A stretch of 46,879 bases of DNA from Spirochaetota bacterium (lineage in GTDB: Bacteria > Spirochaetota > UBA4802 > JAFGDQ01), in NCBI GenBank assembly GCA_034190085.1, contig JAXHTS010000001.1, positions 1-46,879 on the forward strand, read 5' to 3'. This document shows positions 35,101 through 43,539 of the stretch, piece by piece. Within the stretch, counting starts at the first letter, position 1. Every line of letters begins with the position of its first letter. The notes beneath the pieces were generated by a model that was given only the letters and a program-made list of their open reading frames with translations, ran no database searches and had not been told where the DNA came from. The position numbers and the translations under genes were made by a program.

Positions 35101-35124
35101 CATCCCTGCTAAAAAGCAGGGATG
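35101..35124 (-). terminator. Strong Rho-independent terminator, minus strand
   Basis: CATCCCTGCT (35101-35110) and AGCAGGGATG (35115-35124) form a perfect 10-bp stem with a 4-nt loop. On the minus strand it is followed by eight Ts (A-tract 35093-35100). This is a textbook terminator and shows that a minus-strand transcript ends here, although no convincing gene is seen upstream of it. Confidence 0.8.
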
Positions 35125-35459
35125 AATATCCAAGGGTCTCTCATTTCGGGGGAGGTATGTGGGAACCGAAAATAGAGGATTAAAAAATTGTAGATATTGT
35201 TTAACAAACAAGAACAACATATCAATATCAAAAGTAAACTGACAATCAAAAATTTTTTTATCATCAAAAAATTATTAGAGACCTTCTGGTCGGTTAATTG
35301 TGGTTTGAATGTGGATGTTATCTTGTTTTTCAATAATTCTGAAAATATTATTATGTTAGGATAGTAATATGTTCCGATGACTGAAGTGGAGATGATTATT
35401 GAGTAATGTAATAATCCAACATGAATGACTATAGAGATGAAACCTATAAAGGGCTTCAC
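35109..35459 (-). CDS. Doubtful small hydrophobic ORF before terminator
   Basis: 116 codons from a GTG. An internal ATG at 35264 gives a 51-residue peptide starting MIKKFLIVSLLLILICCSC, which looks like a signal or lipoprotein leader. There is no SD at either start. The stop codon lies in the terminator hairpin. The transcript could instead be a small RNA. Low confidence. Confidence 0.25.
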   Translation of the reverse strand: MKPFIGFISIVIHVGLLHYSIIISTSVIGTYYYPNIIIFSELLKNKITSTFKPQLTDQKVSNNFLMIKKFLIVSLLLILICCSCLLNNIYNFLILYFRFPHTSPEMRDPWIFIPAF

Positions 35460-35804
35460 TTAGTTATTAGAAAAAAGATGGCTTTGATATTGACAAATTT
35501 TATAAAAAAGGTTATTTAATACATTGATGCTTCACTTCCTAAAGCTATGTGAAATATTTTGTAATGAAGGTTTCAATAAATAAACAGAAATTGAGATAAA
35601 AGAATAATTACGTAACTTATATTACTTACATAAATTTCAATTATTAACGGTATTATAATCATTACCATTAAACTCGCAGCAGTTTTTAGTATAATAGAAT
35701 TACATATACATATGCTCTCAATAACTATCAGGGAAGGTGTCTTAATTTTGGCTAACTTTTCAGAAGAGACGCATTATTACATTTTATAAAAAAGAGGTAT
35801 TGAT

Positions 35805-36128
35805 ATGAAAAAGATCCTTTGTACAATAGCTTTTTTAACTATATATTTTTTCCCTTCAACAAATGAGTTAATTAGCCGGGAAGCAAAAAAAAAGATATTT
35901 CATGGGAGAGTAATATGTGTAAATAGTGACAATATTGAGATCAAAAGGGGAAAAATTGAGTTAATATTGTATTTTACTGAGAATACTCGCTATATAAAAA
36001 TGGATAAAACTGAAGGAAGTAAAGGGATTATTGAGATATGCCAGGAAGTAAAGGCGTATTATATTAAAGAGAAAAAGAAGAATATGCTTGTTAAGATTGT
36101 TATTTTAAAGAATAGTGACTGCTTTTAA
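35805..36128 (+). CDS. Small exported protein, possible beta-barrel/OB type
   Basis: 107 aa. A signal peptide (MKKILCTIAFLTIYFF) precedes a short beta-rich body: HGRVICVNSDNIEIKRGKIE, then a TRYIK turn and a lysine-rich end. The G-x-V ... I-x-V ... T-x-Y pattern resembles small DUF5666-like domains, but I cannot confirm this. Likely periplasmic. GAGGT lies a few bases before the ATG. It is followed 36 bp later by the glycosyltransferase gene in the same direction. Confidence 0.65.
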   Translation: MKKILCTIAFLTIYFFPSTNELISREAKKKIFHGRVICVNSDNIEIKRGKIELILYFTENTRYIKMDKTEGSKGIIEICQEVKAYYIKEKKKNMLVKIVILKNSDCF

Positions 36129-36164
36129 TGGAATAATGCCATGCAGGATGGCATAAAGGAAAAT

Positions 36165-37085
36165 ATGTTCATATCAGGTTTTTCGACAGTTAGAAATGGG
36201 ATAAAGCTTGGTTATCCACTTGTGGAATCAATACGGTCTATTCTCCCAGTGGTTGATGAGTTTGTTATCACAATAGGCAAATCCGATGATAACACACTTA
36301 AGACAGTCAAAAGGATTGGAGATCCGAAGATAAAGGTACTTGAGACAACTTGGGATTCTAGATTTACTGTAAAAGGTAGAATCCTCGCCGTACAATCCAA
36401 TTTGGCTTTGTTCCAATGCACCGGCACATGGGCTTTCTACATTCAGGCTGATGAAGTCTTTCACGAAGATGACCATAATAGAATTGTAAAGTTTTGTGAA
36501 AATTATAGTAAGGATGAGGAAGTGGAGGGATTTCTTTTCGATTACACCCATTTTTTTGGGAATTATAGCTGGTATGGGGATTCCTACCACTGGTATAGAA
36601 AGGAGATTCGGGTCATTCGAAATCATAGGGGAATAATCTCCTGGCGATCTGCTCAGAGCTTCAGGGTTGATGGAAGGAAAATAGGGGTTGTTGATACCGG
36701 ATGTCGAATATTTCACTATGGGTGGGTGCGTCCGCCAAAGGTTATGGCAGAAAAGATAAAACAACATGATGAGCTGCATCATGGAAGGGGATATAATAAA
36801 AATATTCATCAAATGGACTATAATTATCTCAATGAAATGGATACTAAATGCATGAAACCCTTTAACGGGAAACACCCTAAGGTAATGACTGACATTATTA
36901 AGGGTTATAATATTGATTTCGATCCTTCATCGATTCAATATAAGCCAAATATGAAGGATTTGCGAAGAAGGGTAGTGAATAAGCTTGGCAAGTGCACAGG
37001 GTGGTATCCAGGAGAATATAAAAATTATAAGAAACTGAAACTCAAGCAATCTGATAGAGTCCAAATAATAAAGAGTGACCATTAG
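36165..37085 (+). CDS. GT-A glycosyltransferase-like protein (family 2 type)
   Basis: About 306 aa, cytoplasmic or membrane-associated. The N-terminus FISGFSTVRNGIKLGYP is followed by a ...VDEFVITIGKSDDNT block, as in GT2-like enzymes binding a nucleotide sugar, and the QADEVFHED segment (about residue 92) takes the DxD position. Later RSAQSFRVDG and RIFHYGWVR resemble the C-terminal part of this group. The acceptor is unknown. The ATG at 36165 is preferred over 36141 because AAAGGA lies 4-5 nt before it. Confidence 0.78.
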   Translation: MFISGFSTVRNGIKLGYPLVESIRSILPVVDEFVITIGKSDDNTLKTVKRIGDPKIKVLETTWDSRFTVKGRILAVQSNLALFQCTGTWAFYIQADEVFHEDDHNRIVKFCENYSKDEEVEGFLFDYTHFFGNYSWYGDSYHWYRKEIRVIRNHRGIISWRSAQSFRVDGRKIGVVDTGCRIFHYGWVRPPKVMAEKIKQHDELHHGRGYNKNIHQMDYNYLNEMDTKCMKPFNGKHPKVMTDIIKGYNIDFDPSSIQYKPNMKDLRRRVVNKLGKCTGWYPGEYKNYKKLKLKQSDRVQIIKSDH

Positions 37086-37260
37086 GATTTGGTATTTCTT
37101 TCCGTTATAATATAATCATAAAATCTAAAATTTTATATGCTACTGGGAATTATACAGGATTTATTTTGAGAAATCCATATCAGAAGTGAAGGCTATTGAT
37201 ATCATTCTATTTTTAATAATTGATATATAGGAAAACTGCCAAACAAGAGGAAATACAGAA

Positions 37261-38673
37261 TTGACCAGGGATATTCATAGTATTTACATGATTGGAATAT
37301 GCGGAATTGCAATGGGCACTCTAGCATGTATGCTGAAGCAGATGGGTTTTAATATATCTGGTTCTGATGATAATGTATATCCTCCCATGAGTGATATACT
37401 CCATGAATGGAATATTGATGTGCATATCGGATTTAACGCGGATAATATCGATGATCCTGATCTTATTATTATTGGGAATGCTATCAGCAGGGGTAACGTA
37501 GAGGCGGAATATACACTGAATAGAAGGATACCTTATCTCTCTATGGCTCAGGCGCTGTACAATTTTTTTTTAAGGGATAAAGAGGTTGTCTCTGTTTCAG
37601 GAACACATGGCAAAACCACAACAACAGCGCTTCTATCACATATATTGGAGCATGCTGGGGGGGAGCCATCCTTTTTCATAGGTGGTGTATCAAGAAATTA
37701 TAATACAAATTTTAAACTTGGATTAGGTAAATACTTTATTATTGAGGGTGATGAATACGATTCCGCCTTTTTTGAAAAGTTTCCCAAATTTATTCTCTAC
37801 AGGCCCCATCACCTAGTGCTTACCTCCCTTGAGTTTGATCATGCTGATATATATAACAGCCTTGATGAGATAAAGTTATGGTTTAAACGGCTTGTTAACA
37901 TTATCCCATCTGAGGGAAACATCATTTTATCCCATGAATATCCTCACCTGAGTGAAGTTGTATCAAGATCCTATGCAAAATGCTATTCCTTTGGAAATTT
38001 GGATTCCGATATCTGCTATGAATTTCTAAGACATTCCGGCGATTTTTCTGAACTCAAGATTAGATTTAAACAGTTTAATGATATTAGGTTGGTCACAAAG
38101 CTTTTTGGGGACTATAATTATGCTAATATTGCCGCAGCTGTTTCAATGGCCTTACTGCTAGGTGTTAATGAGGCCCATATTCAGCATGCTGTGAAGACAT
38201 TCAAGGGTGTAAAGAGGAGACAGGAATTGATCTTTAGCAGCAATACCATCAAAATTTATGAAGATTTTGCACACCACCCCACTGAGATCAGCTCATTCCT
38301 CAATGGTTTGAGGAAAAGATACCCAGACTCAATCCTCTGGGCTATCTATGAACCAAGATCTGCAACAAGCAGAAGAAATATTTTTCAGGATGAGCTTTCT
38401 TGTTCATTCGCTCCATCCAATAGAATCCTCTTTAAAAGACCCTTTAAACTGCAATCCATTCCTGAATCAGATAGGATCGATATTGAGAGGGTTCAACAGG
38501 ATATAATTAATATGAAAAGGGATGCCTTTCTATTTAATAGTGTTGATGAGATTGTTGATTTCACATTCAGGGAGATAGATCCCCAAAGGGATAACGTTAT
38601 AGCCATAATGTCAAATGGAGGATTTGACAATATCTATGAGAAGATGACATGGAGAGCAAGGGAGATAACCTAG
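37261..38673 (+). CDS. mpl: UDP-N-acetylmuramate:L-Ala-gamma-D-Glu-meso-DAP ligase
   Basis: 470 aa. Mpl attaches recycled murein tripeptide to UDP-MurNAc, saving peptidoglycan. The order of Mur-ligase domains is seen: an N-terminal nucleotide-binding region (YMIGICGIAMGTLACML), the ATP P-loop GTHGKTTTT at 115-123, a central EGDEYDSAFF, then the LTSLEFDHADIY metal/ATP segment and the C-terminal EDFAHHPTEI and YEPRSATSRR. The EGDEYDSAFF and EFDHADIY pattern separates Mpl from MurC. The start is TTG with AGAGGAAA upstream. The gene implies meso-diaminopimelate peptidoglycan and recycling. It is followed by ogg in the same direction. Confidence 0.93.
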   Translation: MTRDIHSIYMIGICGIAMGTLACMLKQMGFNISGSDDNVYPPMSDILHEWNIDVHIGFNADNIDDPDLIIIGNAISRGNVEAEYTLNRRIPYLSMAQALYNFFLRDKEVVSVSGTHGKTTTTALLSHILEHAGGEPSFFIGGVSRNYNTNFKLGLGKYFIIEGDEYDSAFFEKFPKFILYRPHHLVLTSLEFDHADIYNSLDEIKLWFKRLVNIIPSEGNIILSHEYPHLSEVVSRSYAKCYSFGNLDSDICYEFLRHSGDFSELKIRFKQFNDIRLVTKLFGDYNYANIAAAVSMALLLGVNEAHIQHAVKTFKGVKRRQELIFSSNTIKIYEDFAHHPTEISSFLNGLRKRYPDSILWAIYEPRSATSRRNIFQDELSCSFAPSNRILFKRPFKLQSIPESDRIDIERVQQDIINMKRDAFLFNSVDEIVDFTFREIDPQRDNVIAIMSNGGFDNIYEKMTWRAREIT

Positions 38674-38743
38674 GAGTTATATTATAAGCTCTGTGAATTG
38701 ATGGAGGGAAGAGTCCATAGACTTTTATCTAAGGTTGTTGGTG

Positions 38744-39391
38744 ATGAATCAAAGGCAGAAGGAGATAGTCGAAATATACAACTCAATTAGGAGCAGAATA
38801 GAGACGCAGTTGGAGAGTTTTAGACGCATTTGGATAGAATTCGATGATAAGGATATCTTTGCTGAGCTTGTTTTCTGCCTATTGACACCTCAATCGCGGG
38901 CAAAATCATGTTGGATAGCGGTTAATAATCTTAGGAAAAAGAATTTGCTCTTCAACGGATGCTATAATGATATAAATATGGAATTGAATTTAGTCAGGTT
39001 TAAGAATAGAAAGACCGAATATATTCTTTTGTCCAGAAACCTTTTTATAACAGATGGCAAGATATCATTAAAAAATTCGATCAATCAATTGGATAATGTG
39101 TACTCAAAGAGAGATTGGTTAGTAGAGAGGATTAAGGGATTTGGCTATAAGGAGGCGAGTCATTTTCTTAGGAATATCGGATTTAGCGAGAATATTGCTA
39201 TTCTTGATAGGCATATTCTCAAGAATTTAAGGTTGTCAAGGGTTATTGACGAGATTCCTGATTCACTCTCCAAAAAGAGATATATTGATATGGAGAATAG
39301 GATGAAGGACTATGCAACTGACATAAGAATCCCATTGAATCATCTTGATTTTGTGTTTTGGTATATGGAGACCGGGGATGTTTTTAAGTAA
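38744..39391 (+). CDS. ogg: 8-oxoguanine DNA glycosylase/AP lyase, Ogg2 type
   Basis: About 215 aa. It belongs to the helix-hairpin-helix glycosylases, Ogg2 group (found in archaea and some bacteria), which remove 8-oxoguanine and cleave the abasic site. The hallmark is GFGYKEASHFLRNIG with the catalytic lysine, then LDRHIL with the catalytic aspartate (Lys136 and Asp155 from the ATG start). There is no C-terminal FeS cysteine cluster, so it is not Nth. ATG at 38744 is preferred; GTG at 38741 and TTG at 38735 and 38738 are alternatives, with AAGG at 38731-38734. It follows mpl after about 70 bp. Confidence 0.88.
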   Translation: MNQRQKEIVEIYNSIRSRIETQLESFRRIWIEFDDKDIFAELVFCLLTPQSRAKSCWIAVNNLRKKNLLFNGCYNDINMELNLVRFKNRKTEYILLSRNLFITDGKISLKNSINQLDNVYSKRDWLVERIKGFGYKEASHFLRNIGFSENIAILDRHILKNLRLSRVIDEIPDSLSKKRYIDMENRMKDYATDIRIPLNHLDFVFWYMETGDVFK

Positions 39392-39770
39392 CTTTTTGAA
39401 GAACGCCCAAATCGCCGCTCATGGAGGGAATTTACGCTCTTCCCCAGTAATTTATTGAAAACCTCCCTTTAAAAGATGAAATATAGCGTCAATTGAATCG
39501 TGTATATTTCATTTCATTAATATGATATAGAGATGTTATTGGTATAATTAAGGGAGAGACTCAATTAGCGATTGACATTTGAGATATTTACTATTTTTAT
39601 ATATCATAATTTTTGATTCCGTTTTTAGAGGGCATGCATGATTTTGATGTGAGGATAATTTTTTATTTTTTGAGTGATGAGAGCCGTGGCGTTTTGAATT
39701 GTAAAATATTTACTATAATTTGTTTGAATAACAGAAATTTTAGAAAGCTTTAGATTGATTGGAGATCGGA
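39392..39770. other. Intergenic region before tyrS
   Basis: 379 bp without a gene. It contains a sigma-70-like promoter candidate at 39572-39600. No T-box or other riboswitch is recognised. Confidence 0.45.
39572..39600 (+). promoter_or_regulatory. Sigma-70 promoter candidate upstream of tyrS
   Basis: TTGACA (39572-39577) is followed after 17 nt by TTTTAT, with further TA-rich sequence. The -35 is consensus and the -10 is weak. It lies about 170 nt before tyrS. Confidence 0.4.
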
Positions 39771-40985
39771 GTGGTAAAGAATTATGTTGAATTGCTTAAG
39801 AGGGGCGTGGAGGAGATTATCCCCCTGGATGAATTTCAGAGGAAGATAGAGATATCTGAGAGGGATAATAAGCCATTAGTAGTTAAAGCCGGTTTTGATC
39901 CCACGGCGCCGGATATTCATCTGGGTCATACCGTTTTGTTGAGAAAGATGAGTCATTTCCAGAAGATGGGGCATAGGGTAATATTCTTAATTGGCGATTT
40001 TACCGGGATGATAGGGGATCCCAGCGGGAAGTCAGAGACGAGGAATAGATTGACAAGGGAAGAGGTGGCGCAGAATGCCGAGACCTATAAGAAGCAGGTC
40101 TTCAAGATATTGGATCCGGATAGGACAGTGATCGAGTTTAATTCCAGATGGTGTGAGAATATGAATTTTGCCGATGTGCTCGATCTTACATCCAAGTATA
40201 ATGTAGCAAGGATGCTGGAGCGTGATGATTTTTCTGAGAGGTATAGGAATGGCAAACCCATATCAGTATTGGAATTTTTGTATCCATTGATACAGGGTTA
40301 TGATTCTGTGGCGCTAAAAGCGGATATTGAATTGGGTGGAACGGATCAGAAGTTCAATCTCTTACTTGGAAGGGACATACAGAGGGAATATGGTCAAATA
40401 CCACAGGTTATTATGACCATGCCGTTATTAGTTGGGCTGGACGGCACGCAGAAGATGAGCAAATCATTGAATAATTATATTGGAATAGATGAGCCGCCAA
40501 AAGAGATCTTTGGCAAGGTGATGTCAATCTCAGATGAATTGATGTTTCATTATTATGAGGTTGTAACGGATGTGCCTCTAGAAGAGATCCGTTCATATAG
40601 GAAGGGGGTTGAGAGCGGAGAGATGAATCCAAGGGATGTCAAAGTTGGATTGGCAAAGGATATATGCAGACAGTTCTACGATAATGATACAGCCGATAGG
40701 GCGGAGGCGGAGTTTAACAAGATATTTGTCAGGAAGGACCTGCCTGATGAGATCCCAGAATATTCTATCCCTGAAGATGTGAGGTTGGAGGGCAAGATTT
40801 GGATTGTTCGGTTGCTTATGCTTACAGGCATGGTTAAGACAAATGGCGAGGCTCGAAGATTGATCAAGGGGGGCGGTATTTACTTTGATGGCCAAAGGGT
40901 TTCCGATGAGGATTATGAGATCATTCTTCCTGTTGAGTCCATATTAAAGATAGGCAAGAGAAGGTTTCTAAGGATAAGGGGCTGA
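39771..40985 (+). CDS. tyrS: Tyrosyl-tRNA synthetase
   Basis: About 404 aa, class I synthetase charging tRNA-Tyr. The HIGH-type motif is HLGH (residues 49-52), with LIGDFTGMIGDPSGKSETR after it, and the KMSKS loop is at 227-231 (QKMSKS). The GGTDQKFNLLLGRD block marks TyrRS. A C-terminal S4 RNA-binding domain covers about 340-404. The compact form with the LGGTDQKFN pattern resembles the TyrZ-like type. The GTG at 39771 is preferred over TTG at 39759: GGAG lies 6 nt before it, and the protein then begins at the usual place. It is followed 59 bp later by the ECF sigma gene. Confidence 0.95.
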   Translation: MVKNYVELLKRGVEEIIPLDEFQRKIEISERDNKPLVVKAGFDPTAPDIHLGHTVLLRKMSHFQKMGHRVIFLIGDFTGMIGDPSGKSETRNRLTREEVAQNAETYKKQVFKILDPDRTVIEFNSRWCENMNFADVLDLTSKYNVARMLERDDFSERYRNGKPISVLEFLYPLIQGYDSVALKADIELGGTDQKFNLLLGRDIQREYGQIPQVIMTMPLLVGLDGTQKMSKSLNNYIGIDEPPKEIFGKVMSISDELMFHYYEVVTDVPLEEIRSYRKGVESGEMNPRDVKVGLAKDICRQFYDNDTADRAEAEFNKIFVRKDLPDEIPEYSIPEDVRLEGKIWIVRLLMLTGMVKTNGEARRLIKGGGIYFDGQRVSDEDYEIILPVESILKIGKRRFLRIRG

Positions 40986-41044
40986 ATATTTTCATTCTAA
41001 ACACCTATTAGTATATGAAAAATCGTAACAAATCAGGATTGGAC

Positions 41045-41617
41045 ATGTCAGATGCAAATGATATAGAGATTATTGACAGGGTGTTATCTGGAGATATTGA
41101 TTCATTCTCTGAGATAATTAAAAAGTATAATAATCGAATTTTCCGGTATGCCTATTCCAAGGTTGGGAATTATGAGGAGGCTCTTGATATCACTCAGGAT
41201 ATTCTCGTTGTTATATTTGAGGCTTTAAAATCTTTCAGAAGGGAGTCAAAATTATCAACCTGGATTTACAGCATAATGGTAAACTATTGCATGAATTATA
41301 AAAAAAGAAAAGAAAAATATAGCTATGTTTCAATCAATAGAATAAATGGCAATGATGAGTTTGAGCTGCAGTTGAGCGATGATAAGCAGAATCCTGAAAA
41401 GGAGACCATTGACAGCGAATCCTTGAGAATACTCAAGGATGAACTCTACAAATTGCCCAATGATTATAAGGAGATTCTTATATTAAGGGATATTGATGGT
41501 TTGCCATATAATGATATTGCGGGTATACTGGGGGTAAACCTTTCAAATGTTAAGGTTAGAATACATAGGGGCAGAGGGTTGCTGAAGAAGAGATTAGTAG
41601 AGAGGGATCTCATATGA
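41045..41617 (+). CDS. ECF sigma-70 factor
   Basis: 190 aa. Region 2 is visible (RIFRYAYSKVGNYEEALDIT, QDILVVIFEALKSFRRESKL, TWIYSIMVNYCMNY) and region 4 near the end (LPNDYKEILILRDIDGLPY and the NLSNVKVRIHRGRG HTH). This is an ECF-group alternative sigma factor directing RNA polymerase to envelope or stress promoters. The ATG at 41045 has AGGA 6-7 nt upstream; an ATG at 41015 has no SD. Its stop overlaps the next start (ATGA), so it is translationally coupled to its anti-sigma factor. It is intact, unlike the decayed copy at 16069-16454. Confidence 0.93.
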   Translation: MSDANDIEIIDRVLSGDIDSFSEIIKKYNNRIFRYAYSKVGNYEEALDITQDILVVIFEALKSFRRESKLSTWIYSIMVNYCMNYKKRKEKYSYVSINRINGNDEFELQLSDDKQNPEKETIDSESLRILKDELYKLPNDYKEILILRDIDGLPYNDIAGILGVNLSNVKVRIHRGRGLLKKRLVERDLI

Positions 41618-42312
41618 ACAAGGAGCATATTTCTTTTAATAGGTTATCTGATCTGCATGACAATATTCTCTCTGAATTAGAAAGGGATGCTATAATGCGG
41701 CATCTGGCGGTCTGTTCTGAATGCAGCAAGAGATATAACAATCTCAATAAGCTTTTGAGAATGATGTCGTATATGGATTTGTTTAGAATAAAATCAGAAG
41801 ACGAATTTGTAGTTAAAACCCTGAAAAAGATCAAGGGTGTGAGAAAGAGGGTATTATTATTTAGATTGTTGCCTGCCTCGGCAGTCATTGCTTTTGTGAT
41901 TATCCTGCTGGGTATTGGCTATTATAGGGGATTTGAGGATGGTGGAAAATATAATCATGAAAATCATCAAGCTATAAGGGAGACTGATGAAGATTATGAG
42001 CCTTCTCAATACAGAGAGATAAATAGTGAATATGGCATGGATGAGACATTATCTATTATCAGGAATAATAACCTACAAAAAGTAAGTATCTCTGAATCCT
42101 ATATTGAAGGGAATATTCATATTGAAGATTATGATAGATTGAAAAGGGAATGCGGTTATACGGATTCCTTTGATTATAATAGCGGATTTAGTATTAGAAA
42201 GGTTAATGGATCAGGCATATTTGAAGAGGAGTCCTTGCTGTATTCCGATCTAAATCTTTTCTCCGGAATGATCGATAGCAGGGTCCTCAGGATTCGGATT
42301 AATGTCAAATAA
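41614..42312 (+). CDS. Membrane anti-sigma factor with zinc motif
   Basis: 232 aa. The N-terminus has His30-xxx-Cys34-xx-Cys37 (HLAVCSEC), the zinc-containing anti-sigma (ZAS) signature, in a helical domain that binds the sigma factor. One membrane segment follows (about 88-106, LLPASAVIAFVIILLGIG), then a polar periplasmic domain of about 120 residues. It should hold the ECF factor at the membrane until a signal releases it. The gene overlaps the sigma gene by 4 nt, which is the common sigma/anti-sigma arrangement. Confidence 0.88.
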   Translation: MNKEHISFNRLSDLHDNILSELERDAIMRHLAVCSECSKRYNNLNKLLRMMSYMDLFRIKSEDEFVVKTLKKIKGVRKRVLLFRLLPASAVIAFVIILLGIGYYRGFEDGGKYNHENHQAIRETDEDYEPSQYREINSEYGMDETLSIIRNNNLQKVSISESYIEGNIHIEDYDRLKRECGYTDSFDYNSGFSIRKVNGSGIFEEESLLYSDLNLFSGMIDSRVLRIRINVK

Positions 42313-42439
42313 TCGCATACTTTTGCCTTTACACATAAATAGCCTTGAATGCCCGCCTTTACTATGATTCCTTGTATACCCCTCTGCTTATAACCCTATT
42401 GCTCGCGATCAATCAAATGAAGATCAAAGAACCCTGAGG

Positions 42440-42973
42440 TTACTTTTCAAATCTGGATGATATATTTTTTATGGTCTCACACAATTCATTATGAAAATCC
42501 TGGAGTTCGTCCTTCTCCCTCAGCCTCCTCACCTTAGGGATATTCCCCATCCTAAGCTCTCTCAGGTACTGAGTCATCACATACACCGGTCCTGATATCT
42601 TATGCGTAATGAAAATAAAGAGCAAAAAGATGATAGCGGATTGAATTACAATCATTACAATGATAAAGTATAGCATTCGAATGCTATTTTTTTTCATATT
42701 AAATAGCATGCTGATATTGTTTCTAAATGTGTTCTCCGCATTCATTATCATTGGATTATCGGCGTTTTGTAGCGCCGGTGTAGTGAGGAAGAGATTTATC
42801 ATCTGATCTTGAGTTTTGACTATCGATTTTGTGTAATTATTATTTATCTTTGCATAATATAATAAAACGCTGCCAATAATCAGTGTGATAATAAGAGGCC
42901 ATAATACGGCTTTAAAGGTAATTCGAAATTGAAAAGTTTTATCAACAATATACTTCTTTCTTTTAGTCCCCAT
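42440..42973 (-). CDS. Two-segment membrane protein with HAMP-like domain
   Basis: 177 aa. A basic N-terminus (TKRKKYIVDKTFQFRI) is followed by one membrane segment (about 22-41), a periplasmic loop (about 42-97) and a second segment (about 98-124). After it comes a HAMP-like region (KISGPVYVMTQYLRELRMGN) and a short charged coiled coil. No kinase or methyl-accepting domain is attached. It may be a signalling adaptor or a truncated sensor. GAGG lies 6 nt before the ATG. It converges with the sigma/anti-sigma pair. Confidence 0.75.
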   Translation of the reverse strand: MGTKRKKYIVDKTFQFRITFKAVLWPLIITLIIGSVLLYYAKINNNYTKSIVKTQDQMINLFLTTPALQNADNPMIMNAENTFRNNISMLFNMKKNSIRMLYFIIVMIVIQSAIIFLLFIFITHKISGPVYVMTQYLRELRMGNIPKVRRLREKDELQDFHNELCETIKNISSRFEK

Positions 42974-43539
42974 TTCTCACCTCGATTTTTTGGTAGTGTA
43001 TGAATATATCGATTAGCAAATCCTATCATTTGTCATTCCGGCCGAAACGCCGGAATCTTCTACTTTTTCAGAAGGTTATAGACTCCCGCATTCACAGGGA
43101 TGACATCAGAAATGATATTTTCGATATATTAAGACACTTCTGATTTTATTATTTTCAGCTATGACAATTGATATTAAAGATCCTCAATACATAATGCTGC
43201 GTTAGCTGAGTTATTTAATTATTATAATATATTCTAATTTAGCGAAGATACAATCAAAAAAATTTTTTTTTATATCTGCGCAAATACTCAATAAACCGGG
43301 GAAAGCCTCTATTTTCGTTGGCGATGAAGAAATAAAAAAGTAAGGTATTCAAAATTGATGGCTTGGCTGGATGTTATATGATGAAGAGGTAATGTTGTAA
43401 TATATTTCTTGAGAAGTGTTGAGAAATATGCTAAGATATTGAGATCGGATTATGATAAATTAATTATCTTTCGAAGGGTTAGATTATTTTAGAAAATACT
43501 ATGTATAGTAATGAGGTGTTAGATAAAAAGGGGGGAGTT
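42974..43539. other. Intergenic region with palindromic repeat
   Basis: 566 bp without a gene. It holds the palindromic element at 43031-43105. Downstream the AT-rich stretch contains GTTAGAT at 43478 and 43518, matching the attC right-core pattern GTTRRRY; neither has an evident partner arm. Confidence 0.4.
43031..43105. repeat. REP/MITE-like palindromic element
   Basis: About 75 bp bounded by TGTCATTCC and GGGATGACA with an internal CCGGC...GCCGG hairpin. The form is that of the extragenic palindromes that start with GTCATTCC and end with GGAATGAC in many genomes. It is more GC-rich than its surroundings. A single copy is seen in this window. Confidence 0.55.

Larger units (their letters stand above)
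34884..35804. other. Long intergenic region with a strong minus-strand terminator
   Basis: 921 bp. Contents: the terminator at 35101-35124 and a weakly supported minus-strand frame ending in it (35109-35459). The rest is AT-rich without a clear gene. Confidence 0.45.

Noticed and set aside
36228-36875. Open frame of 215 codons on the minus strand
   Set aside because: It is antisense to the glycosyltransferase gene, which has a good SD and recognisable motifs. The antisense frame shows no domain.
39392-39770. Possible T-box riboswitch before tyrS
   Set aside because: I found no T-box sequence or terminator/antiterminator pair in the leader.
43478-43524. GTTAGAT sequences upstream of D-LDH as an attI or attC site
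   Set aside because: They match the short core only; no complementary left arm or hairpin is seen.
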